The notes: a model not told the origin generated them from the letters alone. A DNA stretch of 55,652 nucleotides from Pseudomonas sp. P7548 (GCF_013386585.1 NZ_JACARO010000061.1:1397-57048); one strand, 5' to 3'. Counted from the stretch's first letter, positions 44,648-53,888 are shown. A program made the numbers and translations.

Positions 44648-45256
44648 ATGTTGAAATCCCTGCTGCCTGTCATTGTCCTTTCATTTCTGATGGGCTGTAC
44701 AAACCACTCAGCTATCAATCAAGAAACCGTCAGCTCGTCCACTACACCTATTGCACATTCATTCGAGCAAGCCATCCAGTTGGCTCGCGCAACGCCGTTG
44801 CCGGTTGATCGTGGTCTATTTCCAGAACGCTGGGAGATCGACGCATCTGACCCTCGACTCGAGGTTGGTCAGGCGCCCGGTAACTACCGAGTGTTCGACT
44901 TCAAACTGCGCAAGGGCCAAACCTACGTCATCAACGTCATTTCGATGTGCAATAACATGTGTTTCGGTTTTTCGAAAACAATACTGAAACCACGCGTAAC
45001 GGTAGTCGATTCGCAGGGTAAGCTCGTTGCCGACCATCTGGAGGGGCAGAATCCCCTGTCAATTGAATGGTCCGGCGTCGCACCTGCGGACGGTAGGTAT
45101 TTTCTGATTGTCTCAGCAGATAATGAGAAGCCAGGCGCGACGGTGCTTACTGTGAACGCCCCCGTGCCGGGATACACCGGAATGATCGTTCCGGTCGGCA
45201 TGGCGAGTGCGCCATTCGGGAAAGTTATTGCCTATTTGGGAATTCCCGAAGGTTGA
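44648..45256 (+). CDS. Small lipoprotein of unknown function downstream of the CDI module
   Basis: This 202-residue protein has a lipoprotein signal with lipobox FLMGC (Cys 17), so it should be in the outer or inner membrane facing the periplasm. The body is beta-rich, with a segment (YRVFDFKLRKGQTYVINV and onward) that suggests a jelly-roll or pre-peptidase-type fold and two nearby cysteines (MCNNMCF). It lies 50 bp after the immunity gene on the same strand; AAGGAATATCA upstream gives a good ribosome site. It may be cargo of the same accessory block. A link to toxin immunity is possible but unsupported. Confidence 0.7.
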   Translation: MLKSLLPVIVLSFLMGCTNHSAINQETVSSSTTPIAHSFEQAIQLARATPLPVDRGLFPERWEIDASDPRLEVGQAPGNYRVFDFKLRKGQTYVINVISMCNNMCFGFSKTILKPRVTVVDSQGKLVADHLEGQNPLSIEWSGVAPADGRYFLIVSADNEKPGATVLTVNAPVPGYTGMIVPVGMASAPFGKVIAYLGIPEG

Positions 45257-45333
45257 AGTAACTGGAGGTGGATGGATCCCCATAGTCTATGAAAAGGCAT
45301 AAATGATCAGATAAACAGCCTGCCCTACAACGC

Positions 45334-46248
45334 CTAAAGACTCTCAGGATCCCCAAAAAACATCTGAATCCGCGACCGCAACCACCGCTCCCCCGGGTCA
45401 TTATCCTGCGACCCACGCCACGCCATGTGCAGTTCAAAGCTGCGCACCGGCAACGGCGGATCTTCCGCGCGCAACCCGCCCGCCGACGTCAACGCCTCAG
45501 CCGCATAATCCGGCACGGTCGCCAGAATGTCGGTGCCCGCCAACAACGTCCCCAATCCATTGAACTGCGGCACCGCCAACACCACGTGGCGCTTGCGGTC
45601 GAGCTTCTCCAGCTCTTCGTCAATAAACCCACTCAGGTCGCCGGCAAACGACACCAGCGCATGGGGGCGGGCGCAGAAGTCGTCCAGGCTAAGGGAGCCC
45701 GGCACGCTGTCGGCACGCAGCAGTTTGGGCAGGCTGCGACGCAGGACCTTGCGCTTGGCGTTGGCCGGCAGGTCGGCGGTGTAGCTGACGCCGATGGAGA
45801 TTTCGCCGGAGGCCAGCAAGCCCGGCATCAGGATGTAGTTGACGCGGCGTACCACCAGCACGATGCCCGGGGCTTCGGCACGCAGGCGCTTGAGCAATTG
45901 CGGCAGCAGGGCGAATTCGACGTCGTCGGACAGGCCGATGCGGAATACGGCGGTGCTGGTGGCCGGGTCGAACTCGGCAGCACGGCTGACGGCGGTGGAG
46001 ATCGAGTCCAGGGCCGGGGAGAGCAGGGCGAAGATTTCCACGGCGCGGGCCGAGGGCTCCATGCTGCGGCCGGTGCGTACAAACAGCGGGTCATCGAACA
46101 GCCCGCGCAGGCGTGACAAGGCCGCGCTGATGGCCGGCTGGCCGAGGAAGAGTTTCTCGGCAGCGCGGGTCACACTGCGCTCATGCATCAAGGTTTCGAA
46201 TACGATCAAGAGGTTAAGGTCGACACGACGCAGGTCGTTACGGTTCAT
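45334..46248 (-). CDS. mexT: LysR-type activator MexT
   Basis: This 304-residue LysR regulator begins MNRNDLRRVDLNLLIVFETL and matches remembered P. aeruginosa MexT almost residue for residue through the helix-turn-helix (RAAEKLFLGQPAISAALSRL) and much of the effector domain; length is also the same (304). Start is at ATG 46248; the frame continues 8 codons upstream but the MNRND start is the family's. MexT activates mexEF-oprN and mexS. It shows no frameshift or 8-bp insertion of the kind known to inactivate it in PAO1. It is oriented like mexE but about 29 kb away, whereas in P. aeruginosa they are adjacent. Confidence 0.93.
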   Translation of the reverse strand: MNRNDLRRVDLNLLIVFETLMHERSVTRAAEKLFLGQPAISAALSRLRGLFDDPLFVRTGRSMEPSARAVEIFALLSPALDSISTAVSRAAEFDPATSTAVFRIGLSDDVEFALLPQLLKRLRAEAPGIVLVVRRVNYILMPGLLASGEISIGVSYTADLPANAKRKVLRRSLPKLLRADSVPGSLSLDDFCARPHALVSFAGDLSGFIDEELEKLDRKRHVVLAVPQFNGLGTLLAGTDILATVPDYAAEALTSAGGLRAEDPPLPVRSFELHMAWRGSQDNDPGERWLRSRIQMFFGDPESL

Positions 46249-46386
46249 CTTGTGTCCTGGAAGAGTCAGCAAACTTGACGTGAGCGGCCATCCTGGAACC
46301 CTTCAGATTCCATTTAGAAGCATGACCGGCATGAATCTTACGGGTAAAGACTGGTACTCTGCACCGGCTAATTGAGTTTTCCTACG

Positions 46387-46410
46387 ATTGTTGAGGTCGA
46401 TTCCTCAGTT
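46387..46410 (+). promoter_or_regulatory. Possible MexT site in the mexT-mexS gap
   Basis: The stretch reads ATTG-N5-GTCGAT-N4-CAGTT, against the consensus ATCA-N5-GTCGAT-N4-ACYAT. The core GTCGAT is exact; the left arm matches 2 of 4 and the right arm only 1 of 5. It is 107-130 bp upstream of mexS and 139-162 bp upstream of mexT. Confidence 0.35.
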
Positions 46411-46516
46411 GCGGAATCAATGACAGGCATGTCGACTATTAACGGCGACCGGTGGTCTTACCCGGAAAGCCCAGATAGAGTTCATGGCATTAGAGGTTAC
46501 TTTGACGAGGTTTGCG

Positions 46517-47539
46517 ATGTCCCGCACGATCCGTTTTCACAAGTTTGGTCCGGCCGAGGTGCTCAAGTGCGAAGAGCATGTAGCCGCGCAGCCCGCACCG
46601 GGCGAAGTGCAGGTGCGTGTCGACGCGATTGGCATCAGCTGGTACGACATTCTCTGGCGCCAGAACCTGGCGTCTTCCCATGCGCGCCTGCCTTCAGGGC
46701 TTGGCCATGAGATGGCCGGGGTAGTGGTTGCCCTGGGCGACGGCGTGGATGACTTGGCGGTGGGCGATAAAGTGGCCAGTTTTCCGGCCGAGAGCCCCAA
46801 TGATTACCCGGTGTATGGCGAGCAGATTGTTTTGCCGCGTTCAGCCCTGACCCGTTACCCGGATGTGTTGAGCCCGATTGAAGCCAGCGTGCACTACACG
46901 CCGTTGCTGATTGCTTACTTTGCCTACGTGGACCTGGCGCGGGTCAAGCCCGGCCAGTTTGCCCTGGTGACCGACGCCAGCCATTGTGCCGGCCCGTCTT
47001 TTGTACAGCTGGGCAAAGCCCTGGGTGTGCGGGTGATTGCTGCGACCAAAGACAGTGCGGAGCGTGAATACCTGCTGTCCCTGGGCGCCGAAAAAGTCAT
47101 CGTGACTGAGGAGCAGGACTTGCTGATGCAGATCAACAAGTTCACCGACAACCGCGGTGTCGACGTGGTGTTCGATGGCCTGGGCGGCCCGCAGATGTCG
47201 TTGCTGGGGGATGTGTTGGCCCCGCGTGGCAGCTTGGTGCTGTACGGATTGCAAGGCGGCAACCAGACACCATTCCCGGCGTGTGCGGCGTTCCAGAAGA
47301 ATATCCAGTTCTTCGTGCACTGCATCGGTAACTTCACGGGCAAGCCCGAGTTGGGCATCATTCAGGACCAGGTTGCCTTGCAACGGGCCTTGCGTGACAT
47401 CAACCAACTGACTGCAGACCGTGTGTTGGTGCCGCTGAAGACCACCGTGTTCCCGTTCAATCAGTTCGTGGAAGCGCACCGTTACATGGACGAATGCCCA
47501 TGTCGCGAACGAGTTGCGTTGCAAGTCGAAGCTGTTTGA
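46517..47539 (+). CDS. mexS: MDR-family quinone oxidoreductase MexS
   Basis: A 340-residue zinc-independent medium-chain dehydrogenase/reductase. An N-terminal GroES-like domain (GHEMAGVVVALGDGVDD near residue 63) is followed by a Rossmann NADPH domain (VTDASHCAGPSFVQLGKALG about 150 and VDVVFDGLGGPQ about 215). The ATG at 46517 has GACGAGG 6 nt upstream. It lies divergently beside mexT, as MexS (339 aa) does in P. aeruginosa, where loss of MexS raises mexEF-oprN expression, apparently because its substrate signals redox or electrophile stress to MexT. Assignment rests on gene order, family and length; the exact substrate is unknown. Confidence 0.85.
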   Translation: MSRTIRFHKFGPAEVLKCEEHVAAQPAPGEVQVRVDAIGISWYDILWRQNLASSHARLPSGLGHEMAGVVVALGDGVDDLAVGDKVASFPAESPNDYPVYGEQIVLPRSALTRYPDVLSPIEASVHYTPLLIAYFAYVDLARVKPGQFALVTDASHCAGPSFVQLGKALGVRVIAATKDSAEREYLLSLGAEKVIVTEEQDLLMQINKFTDNRGVDVVFDGLGGPQMSLLGDVLAPRGSLVLYGLQGGNQTPFPACAAFQKNIQFFVHCIGNFTGKPELGIIQDQVALQRALRDINQLTADRVLVPLKTTVFPFNQFVEAHRYMDECPCRERVALQVEAV

Positions 47540-47577
47540 AGCGTAGGAATATTCTTAAACGAGTCTTTCAACCCCGT

Positions 47578-47703
47578 GGCGTATGGGGCAAATACGCCAT
47601 TTGGGAAGGCGTAACCTGCGCGTTGCATGACGCGCGCGACCGCCGCCAAGTCCTGTAAACGATACCTTTCTCCCTCACGCCGCCCTGAATCCCAGCGCGG
47701 CGT
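47578..47703 (+). terminator. Two hairpins after mexS
   Basis: A hairpin at 47578-47598 (GGCGTAT/ATACGCC, 7-nt loop) and one at 47677-47703 (ACGCCGC/GCGGCGT, 13-nt loop) followed by CTTTGTG. Either could end the mexS transcript; neither has a long T-run. Confidence 0.4.
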
Positions 47704-47832
47704 CTTTGTGTGTGCGTCTTGCGCGCGCTGTCGGTTGTCTATCTGAACTGGTTTTTGGCCAGGTTCTGTGTCTGTTAATCATTATTCCAGCCTTGATAAT
47801 TGTGCTGTCACTGTCATCTCAAGGACTGAGCA

Positions 47833-48033
47833 ATGATTGAATCAACTATTCTAGTGCAGGCACTTCCTGCAACTAATGGCTCTGCATTTACCTGGCATCA
47901 GGGTGAAGAGTGTTTTCGGGTGAGATCTCAAATTGTCACCGTACAAACAGAAACGGTTGGCGTGATTTATTTGTGGGATAGATCTTTTAAATCAGGGTTA
48001 AGAGTGTGTAGGAAGTTGTCGGAATCCTCCTAA
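47833..48033 (+). CDS. Small hypothetical protein (66 aa)
   Basis: The ATG at 47833 has AAGGA 8 nt upstream, and 66 codons follow. The peptide is soluble, has two cysteines and one long aliphatic stretch (VTVQTETVGVIYLW). Base composition is lower in GC than the flanking genes. No family recognised. The preceding 290 bp hold only the mexS hairpins; the following 220 bp show nothing recognisable apart from the promoter expected for the next gene. Confidence 0.45.
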   Translation: MIESTILVQALPATNGSAFTWHQGEECFRVRSQIVTVQTETVGVIYLWDRSFKSGLRVCRKLSESS

Positions 48034-48253
48034 GGCGCTACCAGGAGCCGCCAAGAGGCCCTGTGTCCGCGCCCTTGCCAGCGCAGGCCCTCTGGAGGGT
48101 CAAGCATGCAGTTCAGATCGTCTTGTTACAGGGTGCTAGTGTCTATTTATCGAAAGGCCCCTGTGTCGAGCGACATTCTTACAACCGTAACAGGTCGAGC
48201 AGACACGATTATCAGTGGCTCGAAACTTATACTTAAACTCAGGTATTAGAACG

Positions 48254-49690
48254 ATGAGCGCTATTCACGAACAGGCCATGACTTATGTTTATCAGCAAGT
48301 CCTGCAACGTTTGATCGGGCACTTCAACCGTGCGGAACGCACCGCACTTCAACTGTTGATCCAGCGTATTGTCGTGGCTGCCGGTGGTATGGAACAAGTG
48401 GGTGACTACAAGGTGCTGGTGGCCCATGGAGGCGGCGAAGTCAGCAGTTACACCCTGGCCTTGTTGCGGGCCGCGCAATTGACCATCGCCGGGCGCGCGC
48501 CCAGGACGTTCCAGCTGCGGGTCGCCACGTTGCGCCACGCCGGGATGACCCAGGCCAGCCTGGACACACTTCAACGCGGCTACGGCCGACTGTTCTTCCA
48601 TGACGATCCCAGGGTCGAACTGCTGATGGTGGACAATCAAGAAGTGATGCCATTCAACCATCAGCGCCCGGCATCCGCCCTCGGGCTTGAACTCAGCCAG
48701 CGCAACCGGCTGATGGTAGGGCACCTGACGTCCGGGGACATACGCGCCACGCTGTGCAATGACACCTACCTGGCCCTGGGTGACTTCTACCAGCGTGTCA
48801 CCAGCTACAATGGCGGGGTGCACGCCGTGGTCAGTGGTGACTCCGGACGCAAGCAAAGCCAGTTCCTGGCCTGGCTGAAAAAATCCGCGCAAAGCGCAGG
48901 CCTTGTCATCCCCAAGGGCAAGCCTGCGTCGCTTAATGGGCTGTATGCGCGCATGGACGAATGGAGCAACGGTTATTACCGTGAACTGTACGGCGAGCAC
49001 TATGTCGAGCGTGATGACCGCTGCAAGGGCGGGCATCGTCAGCTGGCCTACATCGGTATTGCCGACTTGCTGGAGAATATCGAGCCGCTTGACAGTAGCC
49101 TGCTCAACGACTTCATGGCTTACGCGGCCGATCCCTTGGGTTTTCACTTCAGTAACCCGATGTATGCCAACCCGTTGTTGATGGCCCACCTGCGGGGCCT
49201 GCAGGCGGAGTGCCTGAGGGAGTTGGACTATGAAGCGGGTGCTGAAAGCTTCGTCATACAAGCGGCCAACGCCCTGCACGATCGCCAGATTCCGGAACAA
49301 CTGCTGGCCCAGGCTGCAACGCGGGAGGGGCGTGCGTTGGCGTCCGCCTATGCCCAGCAGTTTTTCGGCGTGGAGGAGGGGGCGCTGGTCTGCCTGCTGT
49401 TCTCGCCGTTCATTCATCACGGCGAGCGCCTGGAGGGTTACTTGCGCCAGTGTCACCCGGGCATGCTGGTGGCGTTGCCTGAGTTGCACAAAATACTCCA
49501 GGGCAAGCCCGCGGCCGACCTGCTCCAGCAATGGGTGGTCGACACCAGTGGGCTGTCATTGCAGCTGCTTCAGCACCTGTACCGCCAGCGGCCATCGCCG
49601 CTGGCCGCCGACCACGGCGCGTGCAGCCATCGCCAGGCGCACTCGACGCCCCCACGCCAAGCGCAGGCCTTCCAGCTGTTCGGGCGATGA
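48254..49690 (+). CDS. Unknown protein coupled to a MocR-like regulator
   Basis: This 478-residue soluble protein has no signal peptide and no motif I recognise. The first 130 or so residues contain VAAGGMEQVGDYKVLVAHGGG and a pattern of alternating strands and helices; the middle is rich in Tyr/Trp/Asn; the C-terminus is low-complexity (Pro/Ala/His/Gln). The start at ATG 48254 is preferred to an in-frame upstream TTG or GTG-type start at 48215. The stop overlaps the start of the MocR-like gene by 4 bp (ATGA), so the two are translated together and probably act in one process, though which one cannot be read. Confidence 0.75.
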   Translation: MSAIHEQAMTYVYQQVLQRLIGHFNRAERTALQLLIQRIVVAAGGMEQVGDYKVLVAHGGGEVSSYTLALLRAAQLTIAGRAPRTFQLRVATLRHAGMTQASLDTLQRGYGRLFFHDDPRVELLMVDNQEVMPFNHQRPASALGLELSQRNRLMVGHLTSGDIRATLCNDTYLALGDFYQRVTSYNGGVHAVVSGDSGRKQSQFLAWLKKSAQSAGLVIPKGKPASLNGLYARMDEWSNGYYRELYGEHYVERDDRCKGGHRQLAYIGIADLLENIEPLDSSLLNDFMAYAADPLGFHFSNPMYANPLLMAHLRGLQAECLRELDYEAGAESFVIQAANALHDRQIPEQLLAQAATREGRALASAYAQQFFGVEEGALVCLLFSPFIHHGERLEGYLRQCHPGMLVALPELHKILQGKPAADLLQQWVVDTSGLSLQLLQHLYRQRPSPLAADHGACSHRQAHSTPPRQAQAFQLFGR

Positions 49691-51093
49691 CTCCGCGCGG
49701 CACGCGGCAGGCCGGCTTTGCCTATCAGGCGGTCTATCGCTACATGATCAACCTGATCAATGAGGTCAGTACCGATACCCGGGTGAAACTGCCGTCGCTG
49801 CGGCAGTTGTCCGAGCGCCTGAATGTGTCGATTTCCACCATCCAATATGCGTATTCGCTGCTTGAGAAGGAAGGACGGGTCTATTCCGTGGCCAAGTCCG
49901 GTTACTACGCCTGGCCACTGGCGGGCAGCCCGGCGACATCGCCGGGGGGGGATTTGCTCGAAAGGCTGTACGTGGCGACTCGTCGGCCGGGGATGGTGGT
50001 GCTCAGCGGCGATGAACCCACGCTGCTGGCATCACTGGATGCAACCCTGCTGCGACTGGAACGTGAGTTGGTACGCCAGTACCCACGCCAGTTGCAGCCC
50101 TGGTCCCAGCCTTGTGGTGTATGGGAGCTGCGAGCGGCATTGGCGGCCCGTTACACCACCTCGCCGACCCGCTGCTGGCACGCCGACGACGTCTACATTG
50201 GCGCCGACCTTCGTGGTGTGCTGGATATCCTCATCGAAGTGCTGGCTTTGCGCGGCACCACGGTGGTGGTCGAGTCGCCGTGCGACTGGCTGATACTGCG
50301 GCTCTTGCAGGATGCCGGGGTGCGCGTCATCGAGCTGCCGTGGACCGCTGAGGGGCGGCTCGACCTGGTGCTGCTGGAAGGGCTGCTGCGCGAAGAACCG
50401 GTGCACTTGGTGCTGTTGTCGTCCGCCATCAGCCTACCGTCGGGGGTGGCCCTGCATCCCCGCGACCGGCTGGACGTCGCGCGGCTGCTGGACCAGTACG
50501 GTTGCTGGCTGCTGGAGAATGACACGCAGGGCGAGTTGAGCTTCGCAGCGGCTCAGGCGCCACTGCGTGAGCTGGTCAACCCGGAACGGCTGGTTGTGTT
50601 TTCATCCTTCGAGAAAGTGCTCGGCCCCGAGGCGCCTTACGGTTATGTAGTGTCCCGGCGCATGAGCAGTGAGTTGCAACGCCAGTTCCTGTTGCGGGCG
50701 TTCCGGCTGTCGTCCATTCGCCAGCGTGCGATCGCTCGCCTGTACCACAGCGGGCGGATCGACCAGCATCTGCGCAGCCTGCGCCTGTTGTTGCAGGAAC
50801 AAGCCGAGGCGGTCAGCCAGCGTCTGGAACTGCACCTGGGGCATCAGGTGAGCTATCGCATGCCGGCAGGCGGGGCAGCGTTCTGGTTGAGGGCAGCCCA
50901 TGCCGTGGATATGCGCCAAGTGTTCCAGTGCATGCTCGCGCAACAAGTCGTGGTGGCCCCCGGCGAGCTGTTCAGCCTCAGCGGCCTGCATCACCAGCAG
51001 GTGCGCATCAGCCATACCTTCCAGGGGCATCCCAACCTGGACATGACCCTGGCTGCCCTGAGCGAAGCCCTGCGGCATGCACAGGTGGGTTGA
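49687..51093 (+). CDS. MocR/PdxR-type GntR regulator with aminotransferase domain
   Basis: A 468-residue fusion regulator. A GntR winged helix-turn-helix at the N-terminus (about residues 15-80, LPSLRQLSERLNVSISTIQ) leads to a fold-type I aminotransferase-like domain. The likely PLP lysine is Lys 310 in SSFEKVLGPEAPYGYV, equivalent to the SFSK motif of the family. Such proteins use a vitamin-B6-amine adduct to sense a metabolite and switch a neighbouring gene; here the partner would be the coupled upstream gene. The ATG at 49687 overlaps that gene's stop. The open frame extends further upstream to 49531 but this only overlaps the first gene. Confidence 0.88.
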   Translation: MTPRGTRQAGFAYQAVYRYMINLINEVSTDTRVKLPSLRQLSERLNVSISTIQYAYSLLEKEGRVYSVAKSGYYAWPLAGSPATSPGGDLLERLYVATRRPGMVVLSGDEPTLLASLDATLLRLERELVRQYPRQLQPWSQPCGVWELRAALAARYTTSPTRCWHADDVYIGADLRGVLDILIEVLALRGTTVVVESPCDWLILRLLQDAGVRVIELPWTAEGRLDLVLLEGLLREEPVHLVLLSSAISLPSGVALHPRDRLDVARLLDQYGCWLLENDTQGELSFAAAQAPLRELVNPERLVVFSSFEKVLGPEAPYGYVVSRRMSSELQRQFLLRAFRLSSIRQRAIARLYHSGRIDQHLRSLRLLLQEQAEAVSQRLELHLGHQVSYRMPAGGAAFWLRAAHAVDMRQVFQCMLAQQVVVAPGELFSLSGLHHQQVRISHTFQGHPNLDMTLAALSEALRHAQVG

Positions 51094-51198
51094 GCGCGTG
51101 AAATTTCTCTTGTTGATGTAGGATCGATACCGTCGCGCAGTAGTCCAACTCTCAGTAAACTGTCACTTTTTCCGAATCCTTCTTCTTGAGGTTTATGC

Positions 51199-52842
51199 AT
51201 GACAATCAGTCCTTTTGCGGGCAAGCCGGCGCCAGCCCAGTTGCTGGTGGATATCCCGCGACTGGTCACGGCCTATTACACGGGCCAGCCTGATGCAGCG
51301 ATCTCCACCCAACGCGTGGCCTTTGGCACGTCCGGGCACCGTGGCAGCTCGTTCGAGCTGAGCTTCAACGAATGGCATGTGCTCGCCATCAGCCAGGCCA
51401 TCTGTCTGTACCGCGAAGCCCAGGGCATCAACGGCCCGCTGTTTGTCGGCCTGGACACTCACGCGCTGTCTACGCCTGCCGGTGCCAGCGCCCTGGAAGT
51501 GCTGGCCGCCAACGGCGTGCACGTAATGCTGGCCGAAGGTGATGAGTACACGCCGACCCCGGCCATTTCCCACGCCATCATCTGCTACAACCGCGGCCGC
51601 ACCACTGGCCTGGCGGACGGCATCGTTATCACGCCGTCACATAACCCACCGCAGAGTGGCGGCTACAAGTACAACCCACCCAATGGCGGGCCGGCTGACA
51701 CCCACGTCACCAAGTGGATCGAAGCCAAAGCCAATGAACTGCTGGCCAACAAGCTCGCCGGCGTCAAGCGCATCACTCACGCGCAGGCCCTCAAGGCCGA
51801 CACCACCCATCGCCATGACTACCTCAACAGCTACGTGGCCGACCTGGTCAACGTGATCGACATGGACGCGATCCGCAGTGCCGACCTGCGCCTGGGCGTA
51901 GACCCGCTGGGCGGAGCAGGGGTGCGCTACTGGTCGGCGATTGCCGAGCATTACCGCTTGAACCTGGACGTGGTGAACACTGAAGTCGATTCGACCTTTC
52001 GCTTCATGAGCGTCGACTGGGACGGCCAGATCCGCATGGACCCTTCCTCGAGCTTCGCCATGCAAGGCCTGATTGGCCTGAAGGAGCGCTTTGACGTGGC
52101 CTTCGCCTGCGACCCGGACCACGACCGCCATGGCATCGTGACCCCGTCCGGTGGCCTGTTGGCACCGAACAACTATTTGGCGGTGTCCATCGACTACCTG
52201 TTCCAGAACCGTCCTGACTGGCGCGCTGACGCCGCCGTGGGCAAGACCGTGGTCAGCAGCGGCCTGATCGACCGCGTGGCCGCACGCATCGGCCGCCGCC
52301 TGTATGAAGTGCCGGTAGGCTTCAAATGGTTTGCCGATGGCCTGTTTGAAGGCTCGCTGGGCTTTGGCGGTGAAGAAAGCGCCGGCGCTTCGTTCTTGCG
52401 CAAGGACGGCACCGTCTGGAGCACCGACAAGGACGGCCTGATTCCTGCGTTGCTGGCGGCGGAGATGACTTCGCGCAAAGGCCAGGACCCGAGCCAGATC
52501 TACCGTGGCCTGACCGACGCCCTGGGTGAGCCGTTCGCCATTCGTGTCGATGCCAAGGCAACACCGGCGCAGAAAGCCTTGCTGGGCAAACTGTCGCCGG
52601 AGCAAGTCACCTCCACGCAACTGGCCGGGGAAAGCATCCAGCAGATCCTCAGCCACGCGCCGGGCAACAACCAGGCGATTGGCGGCTTGAAAGTGATGAC
52701 CGAAAACGGCTGGTTTGCCGCGCGACCATCGGGTACCGAGGACATCTACAAGATCTACGCCGAAAGCTTTATTGGCGAAGACCACCTCAAGCAACTGGTG
52801 GAAGAGGCGCAGGTGTTGGTAGACGGTGCTATCTCCCAGTAA
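51199..52842 (+). CDS. pgm: Phosphoglucomutase (alpha-D-glucose-1,6-bisphosphate dependent)
   Basis: This 547-residue enzyme interconverts glucose 1-phosphate and glucose 6-phosphate, linking glycolysis to sugar-nucleotide and glycogen synthesis. The phosphohexomutase signatures are intact: catalytic phosphoserine Ser 147 in TPSHNPPQSGG, metal loop DPDHDRHG at 305-312, sugar loop GGEESAG at about 390-396, and the C-terminal phosphate loop RPSGTED near residue 511. The N-terminal FGTSGHRGSS is typical of the bacterial Pgm type. Start at ATG 51199 with CTTGAGG upstream. It is a single gene ending before a REP pair and is unrelated in function to its neighbours. Confidence 0.96.
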   Translation: MTISPFAGKPAPAQLLVDIPRLVTAYYTGQPDAAISTQRVAFGTSGHRGSSFELSFNEWHVLAISQAICLYREAQGINGPLFVGLDTHALSTPAGASALEVLAANGVHVMLAEGDEYTPTPAISHAIICYNRGRTTGLADGIVITPSHNPPQSGGYKYNPPNGGPADTHVTKWIEAKANELLANKLAGVKRITHAQALKADTTHRHDYLNSYVADLVNVIDMDAIRSADLRLGVDPLGGAGVRYWSAIAEHYRLNLDVVNTEVDSTFRFMSVDWDGQIRMDPSSSFAMQGLIGLKERFDVAFACDPDHDRHGIVTPSGGLLAPNNYLAVSIDYLFQNRPDWRADAAVGKTVVSSGLIDRVAARIGRRLYEVPVGFKWFADGLFEGSLGFGGEESAGASFLRKDGTVWSTDKDGLIPALLAAEMTSRKGQDPSQIYRGLTDALGEPFAIRVDAKATPAQKALLGKLSPEQVTSTQLAGESIQQILSHAPGNNQAIGGLKVMTENGWFAARPSGTEDIYKIYAESFIGEDHLKQLVEEAQVLVDGAISQ

Positions 52843-52857
52843 CACTGCAACATAACC

Positions 52858-52962
52858 TGTGGGAGCGGCGGTGCGACGATTCGACGTGCTCGCGAATGCG
52901 GACGGTCAGTCGCTGAATAGGTTGACTGATCCACCGCATTCGCGAGCAAGCCCGCTCCCACA
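52858..52962. repeat. Pseudomonas REP pair (inverted)
   Basis: TGTGGGAGCGG at the left end and the inverse CCGCTCCCACA at the right end, with the typical GCTCGCGAATGCGG core in both orientations, flank a short spacer. This is an inverted REP doublet in the gap between pgm and the convergent pirin gene, where it may also stabilise or end mRNA. Confidence 0.85.
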
Positions 52963-52973
52963 TTGGGACAATG

Positions 52974-53669
52974 TTAGGCCAAGTCGACCAACACGATCTC
53001 ACTGTCCTCAATCGCCGTCACCCGCAACACCTGCTCATCCTCAATCGCCACGCCGTCTCGGGCTTGCGCACGCAAGCCATTGACTTCAATCACACCGGTC
53101 GCCGGCACCAGGTACGCCCGACGCCCGCTATCCAGCACATACTCGGCACTTTCCCCAGCCTTCAGGTTGGCCGCTACCAGGCGTGCATCGGCGCGAATGC
53201 GCAGGCTTTCGCTGTCCCCGGACTTGCCACTGGCCAAGGTTACAAAGCCTTCGCGATCACCTTTTGGAAACGGCTTGGCCCCCCAGGAAGGCGGCAGGCC
53301 GGCTTCATTCGGGATGATCCAGATCTGGAAGATCTCCGTCGGCGTGGCCTCCAGGTTGTATTCGCTGTGGGCAATGCCGGTGCCTGCGCTCATGACCTGT
53401 ACGTCGCCGGCCTCGGTGCGGCCTTTGTTGCCCAGGTTGTCGGCATGGCTGATGGCGCCTTTGCGCACGTAGGTGATGATTTCCATGTCGCGATGCGGGT
53501 GCTGCGGGAAGCCGGTGCCGGGGGCGATGATGTCGTCGTTCCACACCCGCAGGTTGCCCCAGTGCATACGCTTGGGGTCATGGTATTCGGCGAACGAAAA
53601 ATGGTGATGAGCGTCAAGCCAGCCATGGTGGGCGCCGCCCAGGGAGTTGAAAGGTCGAAGTTCAAGCAT
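52974..53669 (-). CDS. Pirin-family protein (bicupin)
   Basis: A 231-residue cupin protein of the YhhW/pirin type. The N-terminal cupin has the metal-binding pattern HHFSFAEYHDP, then GFPQHPHRDMEIITYV with the histidines and glutamate expected for an iron- or nickel-type site; a further histidine occurs in GTGIAHSEYN. The C-terminal cupin half is shorter of motifs, as in the family. Known members include quercetin 2,3-dioxygenases and redox-sensing proteins; the natural substrate here cannot be told. ATG at 53669 is preferred to an in-frame start at 53702 because LELRPFNS is the usual family N-terminus. It is convergent with pgm. Confidence 0.9.
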   Translation of the reverse strand: MLELRPFNSLGGAHHGWLDAHHHFSFAEYHDPKRMHWGNLRVWNDDIIAPGTGFPQHPHRDMEIITYVRKGAISHADNLGNKGRTEAGDVQVMSAGTGIAHSEYNLEATPTEIFQIWIIPNEAGLPPSWGAKPFPKGDREGFVTLASGKSGDSESLRIRADARLVAANLKAGESAEYVLDSGRRAYLVPATGVIEVNGLRAQARDGVAIEDEQVLRVTAIEDSEIVLVDLA

Positions 53670-53888
53670 GATCGTCTCCAGTTGATGGCATCTATGATCC
53701 AACAGCCCTAGATCGATAAAAAGCGTAAAAACTTCCGTGTTCCTATCGGTTCTCTCGATGAGTTGCCGGCGTTTTGACTTTCACTTCATCGCCTAACTGC
53801 ATGACAACAAAGCAATTGGCTGGAACTGCGCGCGGTTTCCGGCGACCATGGCGCACTCTTCAAAGCCAAGCTCATCGCAGGAGTCCGC

